Made by a program: the position numbers and the translations under genes. Of a stretch of 64,000 bases of DNA, positions 1 through 11,700 are shown in pieces. The notes under the pieces are model-generated. The model saw only the letters and a program-made list of their open reading frames with translations, searched no databases and was not told the origin of the DNA. Origin of the DNA: Callaeas wilsoni (Eukaryota > Chordata > Aves > Passeriformes > Callaeidae); assembly GCA_013398955.1 (NCBI GenBank), contig VWPU01006252.1, forward strand, positions 1 to 64,000. The letters are read 5' to 3'. Position 1 is the first letter of the stretch. Every line of letters starts with the position of its first letter.

Positions 1-163
1 GGGACAGGGACAGGGATGGGAGCGGCGGCTGCGCCGCGGCCGCCGCGAGCGTGTCCTTGTTCCCTTGACCGTCCCTGCGCACAGCTGCCCCGGCCGGGCG
101 CTGCCGCAGAGGCGTGGGAGGCGGGGACGCCCCGGCTCTCCGGCGTCAGGATGCTCGTCCCGC

Positions 164-282
164 CGCCCCGGCGAGGCGATGCGGGTCGGGAGGGGACGCG
201 GGTCGGGAGGGGACGGGGGTCGGGAGGCGATATGTTACTTCCGAACTCGCGGGTCGGGAGGTGATGCGGGTCGGGAGGGGAG
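164..282. repeat. 17-bp GC-rich tandem array
   Basis: Units of 17 bp with consensus GCGGGTCGGGAGGGGAC start at 181, 198, 215, 249 and 266. A degenerate unit at 164-180 shares the GAGGCGAT end. The register is exact, and the slot 232-248 is also 17 bp long but carries unrelated sequence. The array lies inside the CpG-rich island and has repeated GGG runs, so the G-rich strand could form G-quadruplex-like structures (inference). Confidence 0.8.
232..248. repeat. Replaced unit: copy of a downstream 16-mer inside the 17-bp array
   Basis: The slot carries ATGTTACTTCCGAACT plus one C instead of the array consensus. The same 16 bases occur at 481-496 in ordinary AT-rich DNA. The match is exact over 16 positions and stops on both sides. 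The insert fills exactly one array period. Both copies contain the ETS-like core ACTTCCG. Confidence 0.8.
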
Positions 283-411
283 GGTCCCTCCCCGCGGGGG
301 CCCCGCCGCCGCCGCGCAGCCCAAGGAGCGCGCGGAGGCAACAAGATCTGGGCAGAGGAAAAAAAAAAAATTGTTAAAAAATCGCTTCCATCTTTTTGCC
401 ACAAGTTAGAA

Positions 412-446
412 CCGTTCCGACAACTGTTGTCGCTTCTGCAGAACGG
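412..446. other. Small nested dyad beside the CpG island
   Basis: GACAAC (419-424) and GTTGTC (426-431) form a 6-bp inverted repeat around one T. CCGTTC (412-417) and GAACGG (441-446) form an outer 6-bp dyad. CAACTG and its partner CAACAG on the other strand resemble MYB sites (YAACNG). The position just outside the CpG island would suit a promoter-proximal element, but motifs this short are only suggestive. Confidence 0.35.
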
Positions 447-2745
447 AATTGCTTTAGCCTCAGACATCACGTTCCATATAATGTTACTTCCGAACTGTGT
501 GCAGAATACTTATTTTTTCTCTGAAATAATTAAATGTTGACCATTATTGAACCTTTAATTTCTCCTTCCACATTGCTACACATCTGTCAGACCACCAATG
601 GCACCAAAACCAGGAGCTCTAAAGCTAAGTAGATGAGGAAACGAGAGTGACAAGGTACAAGGCACAAGCTGATGTCAACCTGTAAAACTTTGTACATATT
701 CTTGGCAAGGCCGGGAGGAAAGTAGCAACTGAAATTAGCCAGGAATCAGAAACAGCAGCTAAAAGGAGTCTTGGACATGGGTAACGCACAAGCAGCAGGG
801 CTAACAGTGCCACAGAACAACTTCATGTCTGTATTGCATACCACAGAAAAACTCTGTAGAGAAATGAACTAAACTGGAGCACATTGGCTTAGCTGTAGTT
901 GGGAAAAGTGCACTGTAAATTTCTGATTAGAGAGAAACTACAGCAGAGTTAATTTTCCAACTGCAACTGTAGCTTTGTAACTGTCAACGAAGAGTAAGAG
1001 TTTTAAGGGGCAATCCAGAAACCAGCAGGGAAGTATCTCTCAGCTTTTCAAGGTTAATTGAGCAGAGGGGAGAGCCCAGCATACTGGTAGAGCTTGGTAA
1101 ATTACATGCAATGCTGTCGCTTGAGGACTGCATCTATTCAGAGGAGTGAAGAAGATCCAAAGAGCCACAACTTCTCCCTGGCCTCATCTCTTTGCATGGC
1201 ATTTCACAGATTTCAAGATGTGTCCTTGTCTCTAAAGCTGTGGTCAAGATTTTAATGTATGCGTGGTGATGCGTTGATTCTGCAGAGAAACTTGTGTACA
1301 GATATACTGTGACAGTCATTTTACTGGAAATAATATTTCTACTTGAAAATAAACTAGATTGCAAAAATGAATGTTAAGGAAGTCTTTAAAAGACTGTTGC
1401 AGTTAAGTAATGAGTTGTCCTTATCAGCAAAGAAAGACAGAATTACACTGAGCTTGGAAGCAAATCTTGTCAAACTACATTTTGATGGATGCAGGTGTCA
1501 GTGAAAAAGGTAATGGAAAGTCTGTCATAGCAGTTCATAAAGCGTGTGACTTGATGCTTACGATGATTAAGCAAATTAACAAAACTCAGAATTAATTCAG
1601 CTCATACAATCCAAAGATATTTGGAAATCTTCACCTCACTGGAGTGGCATACAGAATATTACAAAGCTACTTAAATAGACCAGTGATTTGAGAGAGAACA
1701 AGCAAATGGCTTATTAAATGCCACGCAGCAAGGATTTGTTGCTGGTCAATTATGATGGATACGGGTTAATGGCACAGACCAATCCTGCTGCCTTGCTAAG
1801 GTGGCCTCATTTGTTCAACAGAGCTGTTGAAGTCAAGGTCAGGCATCTAGTGAAAAAGAGCACGGGTGACATTGCAGGTTGGGGGATTGTTTTCTGGACG
1901 GCAGTTTACGATAAGCAGCATCATTTTGTCCTGGTGAATAAGTGAATACATGTTCCCACTGTTATGGGTTAGTGAGGATGACAGCTGGGAGTGGATGGGT
2001 GGCAGAGTAACAAAACAAAAATAAACAGAAGTTACATGTCAAGGCAGTATCAGTAAGACCAATGTGGGAATACTGCCTTTGTGTCCACATTCAGGATTAA
2101 TGGTAACTATAAACCCAGAATATCTGAGAGACAATTAATGTAGGTTTTAGAAGGATAATTTCTCCCTAAAGTGAGGGTCCTAACAGAAGACAGGGAACCA
2201 TGCTCTCTCTTCCTCTTGTTCTCTGTTTAAATTGATCTTGGATTCCTTTAGATGTGGTGGTAGAGCTTCAGTGGAAGACAGGTTTGTTCCCATCCCTTTA
2301 ATCTGCAGGTAAGAGTATTCTCCTGGGAGTGGGAGACGTGAGACTGAATATGCATGAGGCTGCAGAGAATAACCCGAATACCTCATTTCTGGGGTTAGGT
2401 CTCTAACTACCAGATTAGTCAGTAAATGGTGACCACAGGCTACTCCTCCTTTAGCACATTTTAAATATATTAGCTCTGTTTAGCTCTTTGGAGGAAAGAA
2501 TGTGCATGCCTACCTTCAAGAACGTGTTCTAAGCAGTGAATCTGAAGTGAATAAAAGTGTATTTCTTCAGATTTTATTGAGGTGCCTGAGGAATGCGACT
2601 GCAGCTGTGTCACTGCCCTGTTGGCTGCACCAGCCACTGCTCCATGGCTGAGCTGCTGCAAAGGCACAGCCTGGAGCCTGCACGTGTTGCCAGCTTCAGT
2701 CCCCGGTGCCTTCAGGGGCTCCCTCAGAATCGCCTTGTCACTTAC

Positions 2746-2809
2746 AGAGACTGCTGACACGAGAGCATCTTGTCCACTTTCAGAAGAGCCATGGCTCTCT
2801 CTTTTCACA
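2746..2809 (-). other. Possible minus-strand exon (weak)
   Basis: Read on the minus strand, TTTTCAAAGCAG precedes this 64-nt segment, with a pyrimidine-rich tract some 25-60 bases further upstream. A consensus donor, TCT followed by GTAAGT, ends it at 2746/2745. The segment lies within a 112-codon open frame and in a locally GC-rich patch. One frame reads as a Ser-rich peptide (SHGSSESGQDALVSAV). Chance splice-like pairs are common in 64 kb, so this is only a candidate. Confidence 0.12.
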
Positions 2810-3636
2810 CTGCTTTGAAAAATTGACCTTCAGTGGGATTTAAAAGGAAAGAAGAAAGGAGGCAACAAGAAAGATGAGGAGTTTACTGGTGGTAACTGCT
2901 GGATGCTTGTCCCCTTGCTTTTTAAGCACACGTTTGAATTTTCTAAACTGGAACTGCTGATTTTTCAATGTGTCCCTATATATCATTATTTCTCTATTAG
3001 TATGTAGGTGCTCCACCACACACATTGGTATAGCTTGATCCAAACAGGCATGATACAAAAATTTCTGGAAGCAGATGCTATATAAATACATTGTACAATG
3101 AAGGTGAAATTTTAGGAGTGCAGCTTATTAATAATAGGAACATTTTACCTATGGAATGTGCGTTCTGGTGTTGCTTAGACTCTAAATAGGATCTTTCTGA
3201 AAGTTATATTGCATCTCAAATGTAAGTTATGGGATTGTTGGAGTGGTTACTTGGGGGAAGTTCACTGGTTGGCATCACACAAGAGGTCACTCCAGCTGAT
3301 AACCATAATTTTTTCCAACCCTGTAAGCTGGAAATTGTGAAATGCAATGATCCATTGTAACAACATAGGACTCTTCAGAATAAAGAGAGCTTATCTTCCT
3401 GAACAATACCTCTCAAATGTTTTAATGTGTTGTAAAGAGGATTATTTTAATTAATTGGTACAATTTCCTATGTTTATTATATATACTGCAATATCATTAG
3501 TCAGTCATGCAACTGCACCTGATTTAAATGTCCAATTTTCATTCTTAATCCTAGTCTGCAATTGCATAGTAAGAAATAAAGAAAAAGATAGGGAAAAAAA
3601 AGCACATGTGAGTACCTATCTGTTCCAAGGAAGTAA

Positions 3637-3652
3637 CCACACCATGGTGTGG
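3637..3652. repeat. Perfect 16-bp palindrome
   Basis: CCACACCATGGTGTGG equals its own reverse complement. No array or mobile-element boundary is visible around it. It may be chance or a symmetrical protein site. Confidence 0.7.
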
Positions 3653-6600
3653 GAGTAGCTGTGTATCAGGCAGTGAGCACCCAGCAGAGGAGGAGTGGCA
3701 TGATACAGAATTTTAACACACTGGAATTACCATCTTTGGTAATTCAGTAAGTGTGGTCTATGACACTGCAATAAATAAAATTGCTCCTAAATATTGCCAG
3801 AAGCTGTGTGTAATTTGTCAAACAAAAAGAAAAGAAAGGTGTTGAAATTGTACCAGTATTTTCAGGCAGTTTCCAGTCTCTTTAGCCTTTTTTTTTGCCT
3901 TCCCTTTTATAGGCAGCCCATCCACCTTGTAAAAATTATAGCCTGTCTTTGAAGTGGCTCAGATGGAAGCACCGAGCAGGTAGAAAGCCACTTGCTATAT
4001 GCTTGAACAGCTCTCAACAATGCAAAGCCATCAACAAGGCTGCAGTTTTGGAAGAAGGAGAAAAAAAGATGGGAAGTCTTTGTAGGTAATACCAGCTCAA
4101 TGGAAAGTTAAGAAAATGAGAAGACTTTTATAGACGTGGAACACTGTTGTACTTTGAGGAACTGCTGTCTGCAAATGAGCATGTTCAGTATGCACAGCTA
4201 TCCCTAGTGGAACCACATCCCCCTGCAAAACTCACCAGAACACCACCTGTGTGCCATGGTGTGTGTTCTGCACACGGGAGGCTCTGGACTTACACACCTA
4301 ACCTTTTTTCCCTATAGTTCAATGAAATCCGGAAGAATATGGCTGTCACCCAACTCTAAAGTGGATTAGTACCAGCTGGAAACAAATGATGAGTCTTTGC
4401 TCATCTGGCTGACTGAAAGGAGAACTCACTGGTCACTGAGAAGAATTTCTGTGTTTAAATTGCCCAGCTCTCACAAAAAAACACCTTGGGTGTTAAAATT
4501 GGGTGTCGCTGTTGAAGAGTTGGCAGGATGTGCTGCCTCCACAGTAGTTACAGTGCTAAGAATGCTTATGTGACAATGCTAAACCACCAAGACAAATTTT
4601 AAAATAAAGACATAAATATGATGGCCATTCTTACTCTGTGAATCAGAACCCAGGTCTCTTACCTTCTTCTGGCCCACCCAGTTCCTGGAGTCATACTGGT
4701 TTCTACTGACTTTTTAGATTCTAGTTCCCAAATACTGAAATCTGTATTGTCATTGCTGTTGTAACATAAATGGCAGATACAGTTGTTAACTAGTCCTCAG
4801 TTTGGTTTTGCAAGCGCCTGTCTGCTGAGTGTAATTGCAATGTTAATTCTCTCAGCCATTTTAATGACTCTGACACCTCAGAGGATGAACAGCTTCACTT
4901 GTATTACTGCTGTAATTACTGAGAGGTTGTAGCCATTACATTAAAGAAAAACTATTTGCTTTCTGTCGTTGTCTGTATATAGAAATGCTTTTGCTTTTTG
5001 AGAGTGGGAGAAAATACCACCAGGTGATTATGATAAAAACCATGGAGGTCAGGGGGCATTCTGGATGGTAACAATGAGTTCACTGACAAAGTGAGCTAAG
5101 GATAAAATCAGCATTTGTTTCTGATGTTAGGAGTGGTTTTAGCTCAGCTCTGCAGGAAGTATTGGTGTGGATGAGGTACCCCACAGACACACGCTCTGCA
5201 CGAGACGGAATGAGGCTGATTTTAGGTAAATGGCACCACACACAGGCAGTTCTAGTTCCTAGTCCAGGTGAAAGGTCACTTAAATTGCTTTAGCCACAAG
5301 AAGTGGTTGAATAATATATCTGCAACAGTATGCAGAGAGAGAAAAAAAGGAAAGTAGCGAGGTGTAAAGGGTGCAGTAGCTATTTTGCATAAGACTGAAG
5401 TTACTTCAGTCAGCCCGAGATTTGGAGCCTGTCTCAAAAGCAATGTTGAGTTTGCAGTCTGCTTCAGCAGCGAGCCTGGGAACTGGCACAGACAAATCAT
5501 CTACTGGAAGGTGCACGTGAGAACACAAGGAATGATTGGGGACACAATGATGAGAACAACAACAACAAGGCGAAACCAGAAGTGTCCCGTATATAAAACA
5601 GGGCATGCAGTTCGTGCCAGTTTACCTTCTAAGTGATGCACATCGACCCCTGCATGAAATGCCAATGCAAACTTCACCAACACAGTTTGCTCCTTTTAAA
5701 TAAGACCACTCTGGAGACTGGGGGAGGAATTAGAGGGGGGAAAGCAGAATTTGTTATCTAAAACTACTTTCACAGATCAGTGACTATTTTAGCTTTCATA
5801 GACTTACTTACCATTATAAAATATAATAGAACAGTATTTTTTTCATTTTCTTGGTGCACAAGAACTATCAAGAGAATGAAAAATATTAGATAATAATAAA
5901 CTAACATAAATTTTTAGAATTGGGATAACTTTTTTTCTTTTTCCAACAGGTAGCATGAGTTCTTTGCTATTGCACAGCATTTTTAATAAAATAATTAAAT
6001 ACTAGAGACAGGTCTTTAAGGAAGCTGTTAGTTTTACTTTGCTCTGTTCAACCTTAATTTTTCCCCATCCTTCATTCCTAACTTTTATGTTCTGTGCCTT
6101 CTGGTGCCCTCTTTTCTTTTAATGCAAAGTATTTCCTTGAAAAGAAGTTCCATACAAGCACACAAAAGTATTCAGCTGCTTAATTTATCTTCTGACAAAA
6201 TCCAACAACTCCATTCAGGATCAGAGCCCTTTTTTTGCTACTGACTAAAGAGGATGACACAGTCCTCTCTCTGTGAAGGTCGTGGTTTAAGTGCCTGATT
6301 TCCTGAATACTGTATGAAAGAAGGATGATGAACTTAGCTGTTATCAGCTACTTTGTGTGACGAAAGGTGCAAGATAAAGAGGAACTTTTCATGCCTGATC
6401 TCCTTTCATTATCTGTTGTGTTAAACTGCACTGAGCAGTCCCTGAGAAGCCCAATATTTAATGCATTGGCTATAGCAGCACTGGGCAATAGATTTATAAA
6501 GTGATATGGTAGACACAGTTTACTCGCTGTAAATATGTATAATGCAAAGAAACATGTCCATTTATCACTTCTACCAGTATGAACTCCTGCAGTGCAAAAA

Positions 6601-8099
6601 GAAATTAAGGCAGCCATAGAAGAAATGGGAAGTTATATGTTTTCAGGGATGTATAATCTACAATGTCTGTTTTAAGGTTATAAAAATACCAGCTATCACT
6701 AATGAAATGCCTAAATGCTAAACCATGATTTTTTTAACTGTAGATAAATAGGATCGAATAAACCAAAACTGAATTGTAAGGTTTGTTATGTCTGGATGTT
6801 TTATAAAGTTGAAATTTAAAGTGCTGAAAAAAGGAAGAGAATGCAAATATTCCAAGGAATAAAGAGAATATTTACTCAACAAGATTAGTTTAATGGATAT
6901 TTTCTTTTCTGTTGTTTTCTTATTTTAATACATACATCTAATTTTAAAAAATGTCATGTTTGCCATATAAAATATACCAACTTAGTGATCTACAATTTCC
7001 TTTTAGGTTTAATGTCACTTCACTGTAATTGTTCTGGATTTTCAAACAGTTTAGTTTTCTGTGCTCATTAAAGACATCACTTCTTTGCCCCCAAAGGAAT
7101 TTGTAAATGATGGTTAAGACACTGTAACACCAGGATTTCCTAAGTAAGTTATTTTATTCTTCCTATTCTCTTCCAGAGACATGTAGGTATACTTCAGTTA
7201 TTTAAAATACTTGTCTCGATGCTCTCGCATTATTCAGTGTAAAAGATGAGAAAGGCAGAACTTTCACACTGATACACTTCTGCAGAACTGGCAGTTTTGA
7301 AACCATATTTATATGTTCTCTGCATTCTCTGGTCCTATTAGTGTTAGAAAGGTGTAGGGGATCCTTTGTACTGTTCCTGTCATAAGCTGTTCGCAGGCTA
7401 ATTTCTGATTTCAGGAAAAAAAGAAGATGTAAGCTGAGACTGTCAGATCCTCAATGAGAGCATATACATGGGATATAAAGGTACCTCAAAAAGAGAACTT
7501 AAAATTCTCTCACTGTCTCCTGAGGAAACTGAAACTTATTTTACTAATACCAATATTACTTTTTTCCTAATTATCACTATTGAAATGGTAAACTGAAATA
7601 GAAACTCTGAAATAGAATATATTCAATATAAAAATATGTACAAAATAAAATTAAATATGTAAAATCAAATGCAGTCTTTACATTGCTAATAAGATTCTGG
7701 ACCTGGAATTCACTCATCATTGAGTTCATCACACACAATTTATCCTGAGAATGCTGCAGGCGCTCAGGTCTGATGACCTGCTTCACTTGCAGAAAAACTG
7801 ACTTCTCCAGCGTTCCAAATAATTATGACTCTAAATATAATTAAGAATATGTGTCTGTTATGTAAGAAGACACAATCCATACTAATTCATTCATGTGTTC
7901 ACATTCAAACTCCAACACATGTCTAACAATGGGCCACACAAACCTTGGTGTCTGTCTCCTGGCATAATTAAGCTTGCCTCTGGCAATTAATCACCTTGAC
8001 TGCCAACAAATAGTGTATTTATCTTCATTAGCTTCCTTCCTGGGAGCCCTTCCCTCACACCGTGGAGCAGGAGCTCTGAACAGCCCGTTTGCTGCCGAA

Positions 8100-8746
8100 G
8101 GGATTAAGGGAAGCGGATTCCCTGGAAGGGCCGCGGATTCCATGGAACAGACACGGATTCCTTAGAAGGGACATGATTCCTTGGAAGGGACCTGGATACC
8201 ATGGAAGGGAAGCGGATTCCTTGGAAGGGACATGGATCCCTTGGAAGGGACCTGGATTCCATGGAAGGGAAGTGGATTCCCTAGAAGGGACGCGGATTCC
8301 ATGGAACGGACACGGATTCCTTAGAAGGGACATGATTCCTTGGAAGGGACCTGGATACCATGGAAGGGAAGCGGATTCCTTGGAAGGGACATGGATCCCT
8401 TGGAAGGGACCTGGATTCCATGGAAGGGAAGTGGATTCCCTAGAAGGGACGCGGATTCCATGGAACGGACACGGATTCCTTAGAAGGGACATGATTCCTT
8501 GGAAGGGACCTGGATTCCATGGAAGGGAAGTGGATTCCCTAGAAGGGACGCGGATTCCATGGAACGGACACGGATTCCTTAGAAGGGACATGATTCCCTG
8601 GAAGGGACCTGGATTGCATGGAAGGGAAGCGGATTCCTTGGAAGGGACATGGATTCCTTGGAAGAGACCTGGATTCCATGGAAGGGAAGCGGATTCCTTG
8701 GAAGGGATGTGGATTCCTTGGAAGGGACATGATTCCCTGGAAAAGG
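8100..8746. repeat. Minisatellite: 20-bp monomers in 159-bp higher-order repeats
   Basis: The array has roughly 32 head-to-tail monomers resembling GGAAGGGACCTGGATTCCAT. A distinctive monomer starting CATGGAAC(A/G)G recurs at 8141, 8300, 8459 and 8558, giving spacings of 159, 159 and 99. The two 159-bp units differ at one base only. The 99-bp unit equals the longer one minus 60 bp, or three monomers. One monomer per unit is 19 bp because it lacks a G (ACATGATTCC), which explains 159 rather than 160. The right third, after about 8600, is more diverged. Because 159 and 99 are multiples of 3, frames of 254 and 263 codons stay open on opposite strands. I read these as by-products of the repeat, not as proteins. 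Many monomers contain the dyad TTCC-NN-GGAA. Confidence 0.95.
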
Positions 8747-11700
8747 CACTGCCCCTCGGGGAGGGGGCCAAAGGCAGCCGGGCTGGCACTCTGTGCATCC
8801 AGTGTGACTCCACAGCCATAGGAAACCCAAGTCTGTTTAAGACTATGATTTTGCATTTTCAGCTTCCTCGTATATTTTAATGAAAGACAAACAGAATTAT
8901 GGACAGAGCAAATTATTTTTCTCAAGTGAGAAAGAAAAGAGAGGATGCCAGACTAATTTATTTGCTTTTGTTTGCATCTCTTTTTCCATGATTATCTTAA
9001 CAAATGAGTTTACTAGCAGGAATGTTTGGTAAAATAATGAAGCAAATATTGTTAAATATTGTGATTATTCATAGCAGAACCTATAAGTCATGTTTCTCCA
9101 ACTGGAAAAGAGAAATGTGTTGCACAACCTACGTAGCCATTCAAAAAGAGCTTGAATATTCAAAAAGCTCTGCTTATGAATGAATTACATAAAAAATTAT
9201 GCATAGATATTATTCAGCAAACAGTTTGAACATATACATCAGAAAAACTAGTTTGTTTGGAAAACTTGCAAACACATAATGGAGCAAAGAAATTATTCAT
9301 TATGAATTATTTGCACAGCATCTGTCTTACTTTCTCATGTTAATTGCCTCTGCTAAACCACATTTTCACCCCCTCAGTATGTAAATTTAAATGATTTTGC
9401 ATATTCTCTGAATATCCAGTAAATGCAAGTTTCATTACCTTACTGCTTACATTTTTTTGTCTCTAATTGTACTGGAGTTTATATAATTTTAAAATTTGAC
9501 CTACCAGCTTCCTGTAGATCGCAACCTTTTCCTCTGGATTCTGATTATTGCCTAAAAAGAAAAAAACACATATAAAAAAATTAAGCCCATGCACATTGAC
9601 TGCATTTGTGAAAGATCTCCTAAGGTATGTGTTAATTCCCACTGTATTTATAAATGCTAGGGCTTGTTTTTAATCACAACCCTTTAAATGTAATTATTAT
9701 AAATCTAGGACATGACCCACAATTGATTGGAATTAACAGAGAGAATTTTAGTGACTTCTCAGAGCCTACAGCAGACCTTCCCCTACAGGAGCTGGGTGAT
9801 GTATCACTATATCCTTTTGTGCTTCCTAAGAGGTACCACTCCTGTGTAGAATTATTTGTGCTGCAAATGCAAGCTTATACTTCAGGCAGTTTGACTTCCT
9901 GTAAACATATCATTTTTCCCCCTGACTTTTGTGAAATTTTGATTCTTAGACCACTGACTCATGTTGTCTCTCTGAGAAACACCATGAGAAGAAAATGTGC
10001 ACATTGTATCCTGTCTTTTCTTTGCTATCACTTCATACCACCAGCAGAAATAAGTGTCTTGTCTGAAGCTGTCTGGCCTTAGAAAATAAATGCAAGTTTA
10101 TCCCTTCAGGTCTGTTTATAGAAATGACCCCCTAGCAAAATCTGTCCCCTGGGTCACTGAGGATGGGCCACCCAAGAAAAGCCTCAGGATTGTCTCTCCT
10201 TTAGCAGCACACACTTTGTTAGAGACCTGAGAAAGCACTGGGAAAGCATCAGTGCTGTGCTCAGAAGCCAAGCTCTTTGAGCAGTACAAATACACACTTT
10301 TCTAATGGCATAAAACCTTCTGTTTAGGATTCCATCCTCAATGTACCACAAAATACGTGACCTCTGAAATTATTCTTTGTTTCTATTTTATACTGAGGTT
10401 ACAAAACACTGTGTCAACATGGGCAGAACTAAACATCCTTATTCATTTATTTGCTCTGGGCAGAAACCTGGCTGAATGCTTACAGAGAGTTTTTGAAATA
10501 GCCATTAGTCCTTTGCCAAGGCACAGGAGGCAGATGTTACTGCCTGCACATCACTACTAAAAACTCAAGTTTTCTAGCATCCAAATGGATTACAACCGGA
10601 TATAGCGTTAAAAGAAAAGAAATCAGGATATAGTGTTATGATACAGTATTTTTGCATCAATATGAAATTTCACTGAGTCATGCTCTACAGGTGTTTGTGG
10701 GTCATAACAGAATTTCTGTCATGAGAAGTTCCCAACACACCACAGAGACCTCAGTGGTATTTCCTGCTGCTGTTCCTTCCACCCTTCTGTTCTGTAATGC
10801 ACCAGGCCTGGCTGTCAGATCCCATCTCAAATGAGCAGCACCAATAAAATTTTGGACCTAATCTTCAGCAACTCATTTTTTTGTAATATACCTTTAGGCT
10901 ACTAAACACATCTATAGGTTTCTCCTCTGGACAGGATGTGTTGTCCTGTGTGCTTTAGCAGTTCAGTGAGCTGAGCTGATTCAAATGAGCCTTGAAATGT
11001 TAAATACAACTTGTAATATCAAACGTTCTCATATCAAATAATTTTCTTCCTGTGGATCCTAGGGAGATTAAGGAATCGTGCAGCGACTGAAATGTCCACT
11101 ACTTACATCAAATATGTGAGCACTGGCTGTATCATTATCTCCTCGTTGAAGGAATGACCGGAAAATAAAACTGCAGCACTTCTGACTTTATTTGTGAATC
11201 AAGCATAAGGAGCATATATCAGGTCCATATGGCAACGAGTGAAGGCTAAAGGTTGAGTATCTGTGTCACAGTGTGACCAAAGCCTTCGTGTACAACCTTG
11301 AGGTGATGTTTTCTTTGTAACTGATGTAGAAATTAATTTTTGGGTAAGAGAGCAAACTAAATGCAGTATGGCTGCACTGCAGATTTTCTTTCCGTCTGCT
11401 TATCTCAAAGCCCAGAGAAAAAAGTTGTCTCTTCTTTATTGTTTTTCTGGTTTTGCTTTCATATCTTGCAGCAGTGTCTGTTTACAGCTTGCTTACCTTC
11501 CTTTACTTCTGAGCTGAATTAAGATGAAGTCTGGTTTGAATCATCCAAAATGCCTTCACCCAAACCACCCCTGTGTGTTCAGAACTGAAGAGTGGGAGCT
11601 ATCAAGACATTTGCTGCTTCTTTCCCCCACCTTTGCTTGGCAGATGCAGAAGAGATGCTTAGAGAAGGGTGCTCATTCTCCTGGACATCTTGGACCTGCT

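Larger units (their letters stand above)
1..350. promoter_or_regulatory. CpG-rich island, probable promoter or first-exon region
   Basis: This is the most CpG-dense stretch of the window and contrasts sharply with the AT-rich DNA that begins near 355. It holds many CG dinucleotides, G/C runs and a short GGGACA repeat at the very start. In vertebrates such islands usually mark a promoter or first exon. Nearby motifs fit that reading: ACTTCCG (ETS-type, CGGAAGT on the other strand) at 237-243 and 486-492, and CCATCTT (YY1-like core) at about 388-394. Three short ORFs overlap here, but GC-rich DNA is poor in stop codons, so they are weak evidence of coding. Transcription direction cannot be decided because the island is cut by the window edge. 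A gene could run left, or right with a long first intron. Confidence 0.55.
497..8098. other. AT-rich non-coding stretch, no recognisable gene
   Basis: No ORF here is convincing; the longest are about 112 codons or shorter and overlap on opposite strands. A relatively GC-rich patch lies at about 2580-2815. Around 1440-2110 there are broken stretches that read like decayed coding or retroelement sequence, but I could not name a family. A perfect 16-bp palindrome lies at 3637-3652. The rest is AT-rich sequence with short homopolymer runs, typical of intronic or intergenic vertebrate DNA. Confidence 0.6.

Noticed and set aside
3224..3345. Possible CR1 3' end (CAAGAGGTCACTCCAG ... TTTTTTCCAACCC)
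   Set aside because: Only short pieces resemble CR1 and the terminal repeat is missing. It could be a very old copy or chance.
8100..8746. CRISPR-like array
   Set aside because: Units are directly adjacent 20-mers without unique spacers, and the DNA is vertebrate. The same applies to 26851-27285.
8055..8880. Two proteins of 254 and 263 residues on opposite strands
   Set aside because: They are translations of the 159-bp higher-order minisatellite in both directions. Open frames follow from a period divisible by three.
9654..10082. 142-residue plus-strand ORF
   Set aside because: No recognisable family, no splice context and no codon bias visible. The length is within chance expectation for 64 kb.
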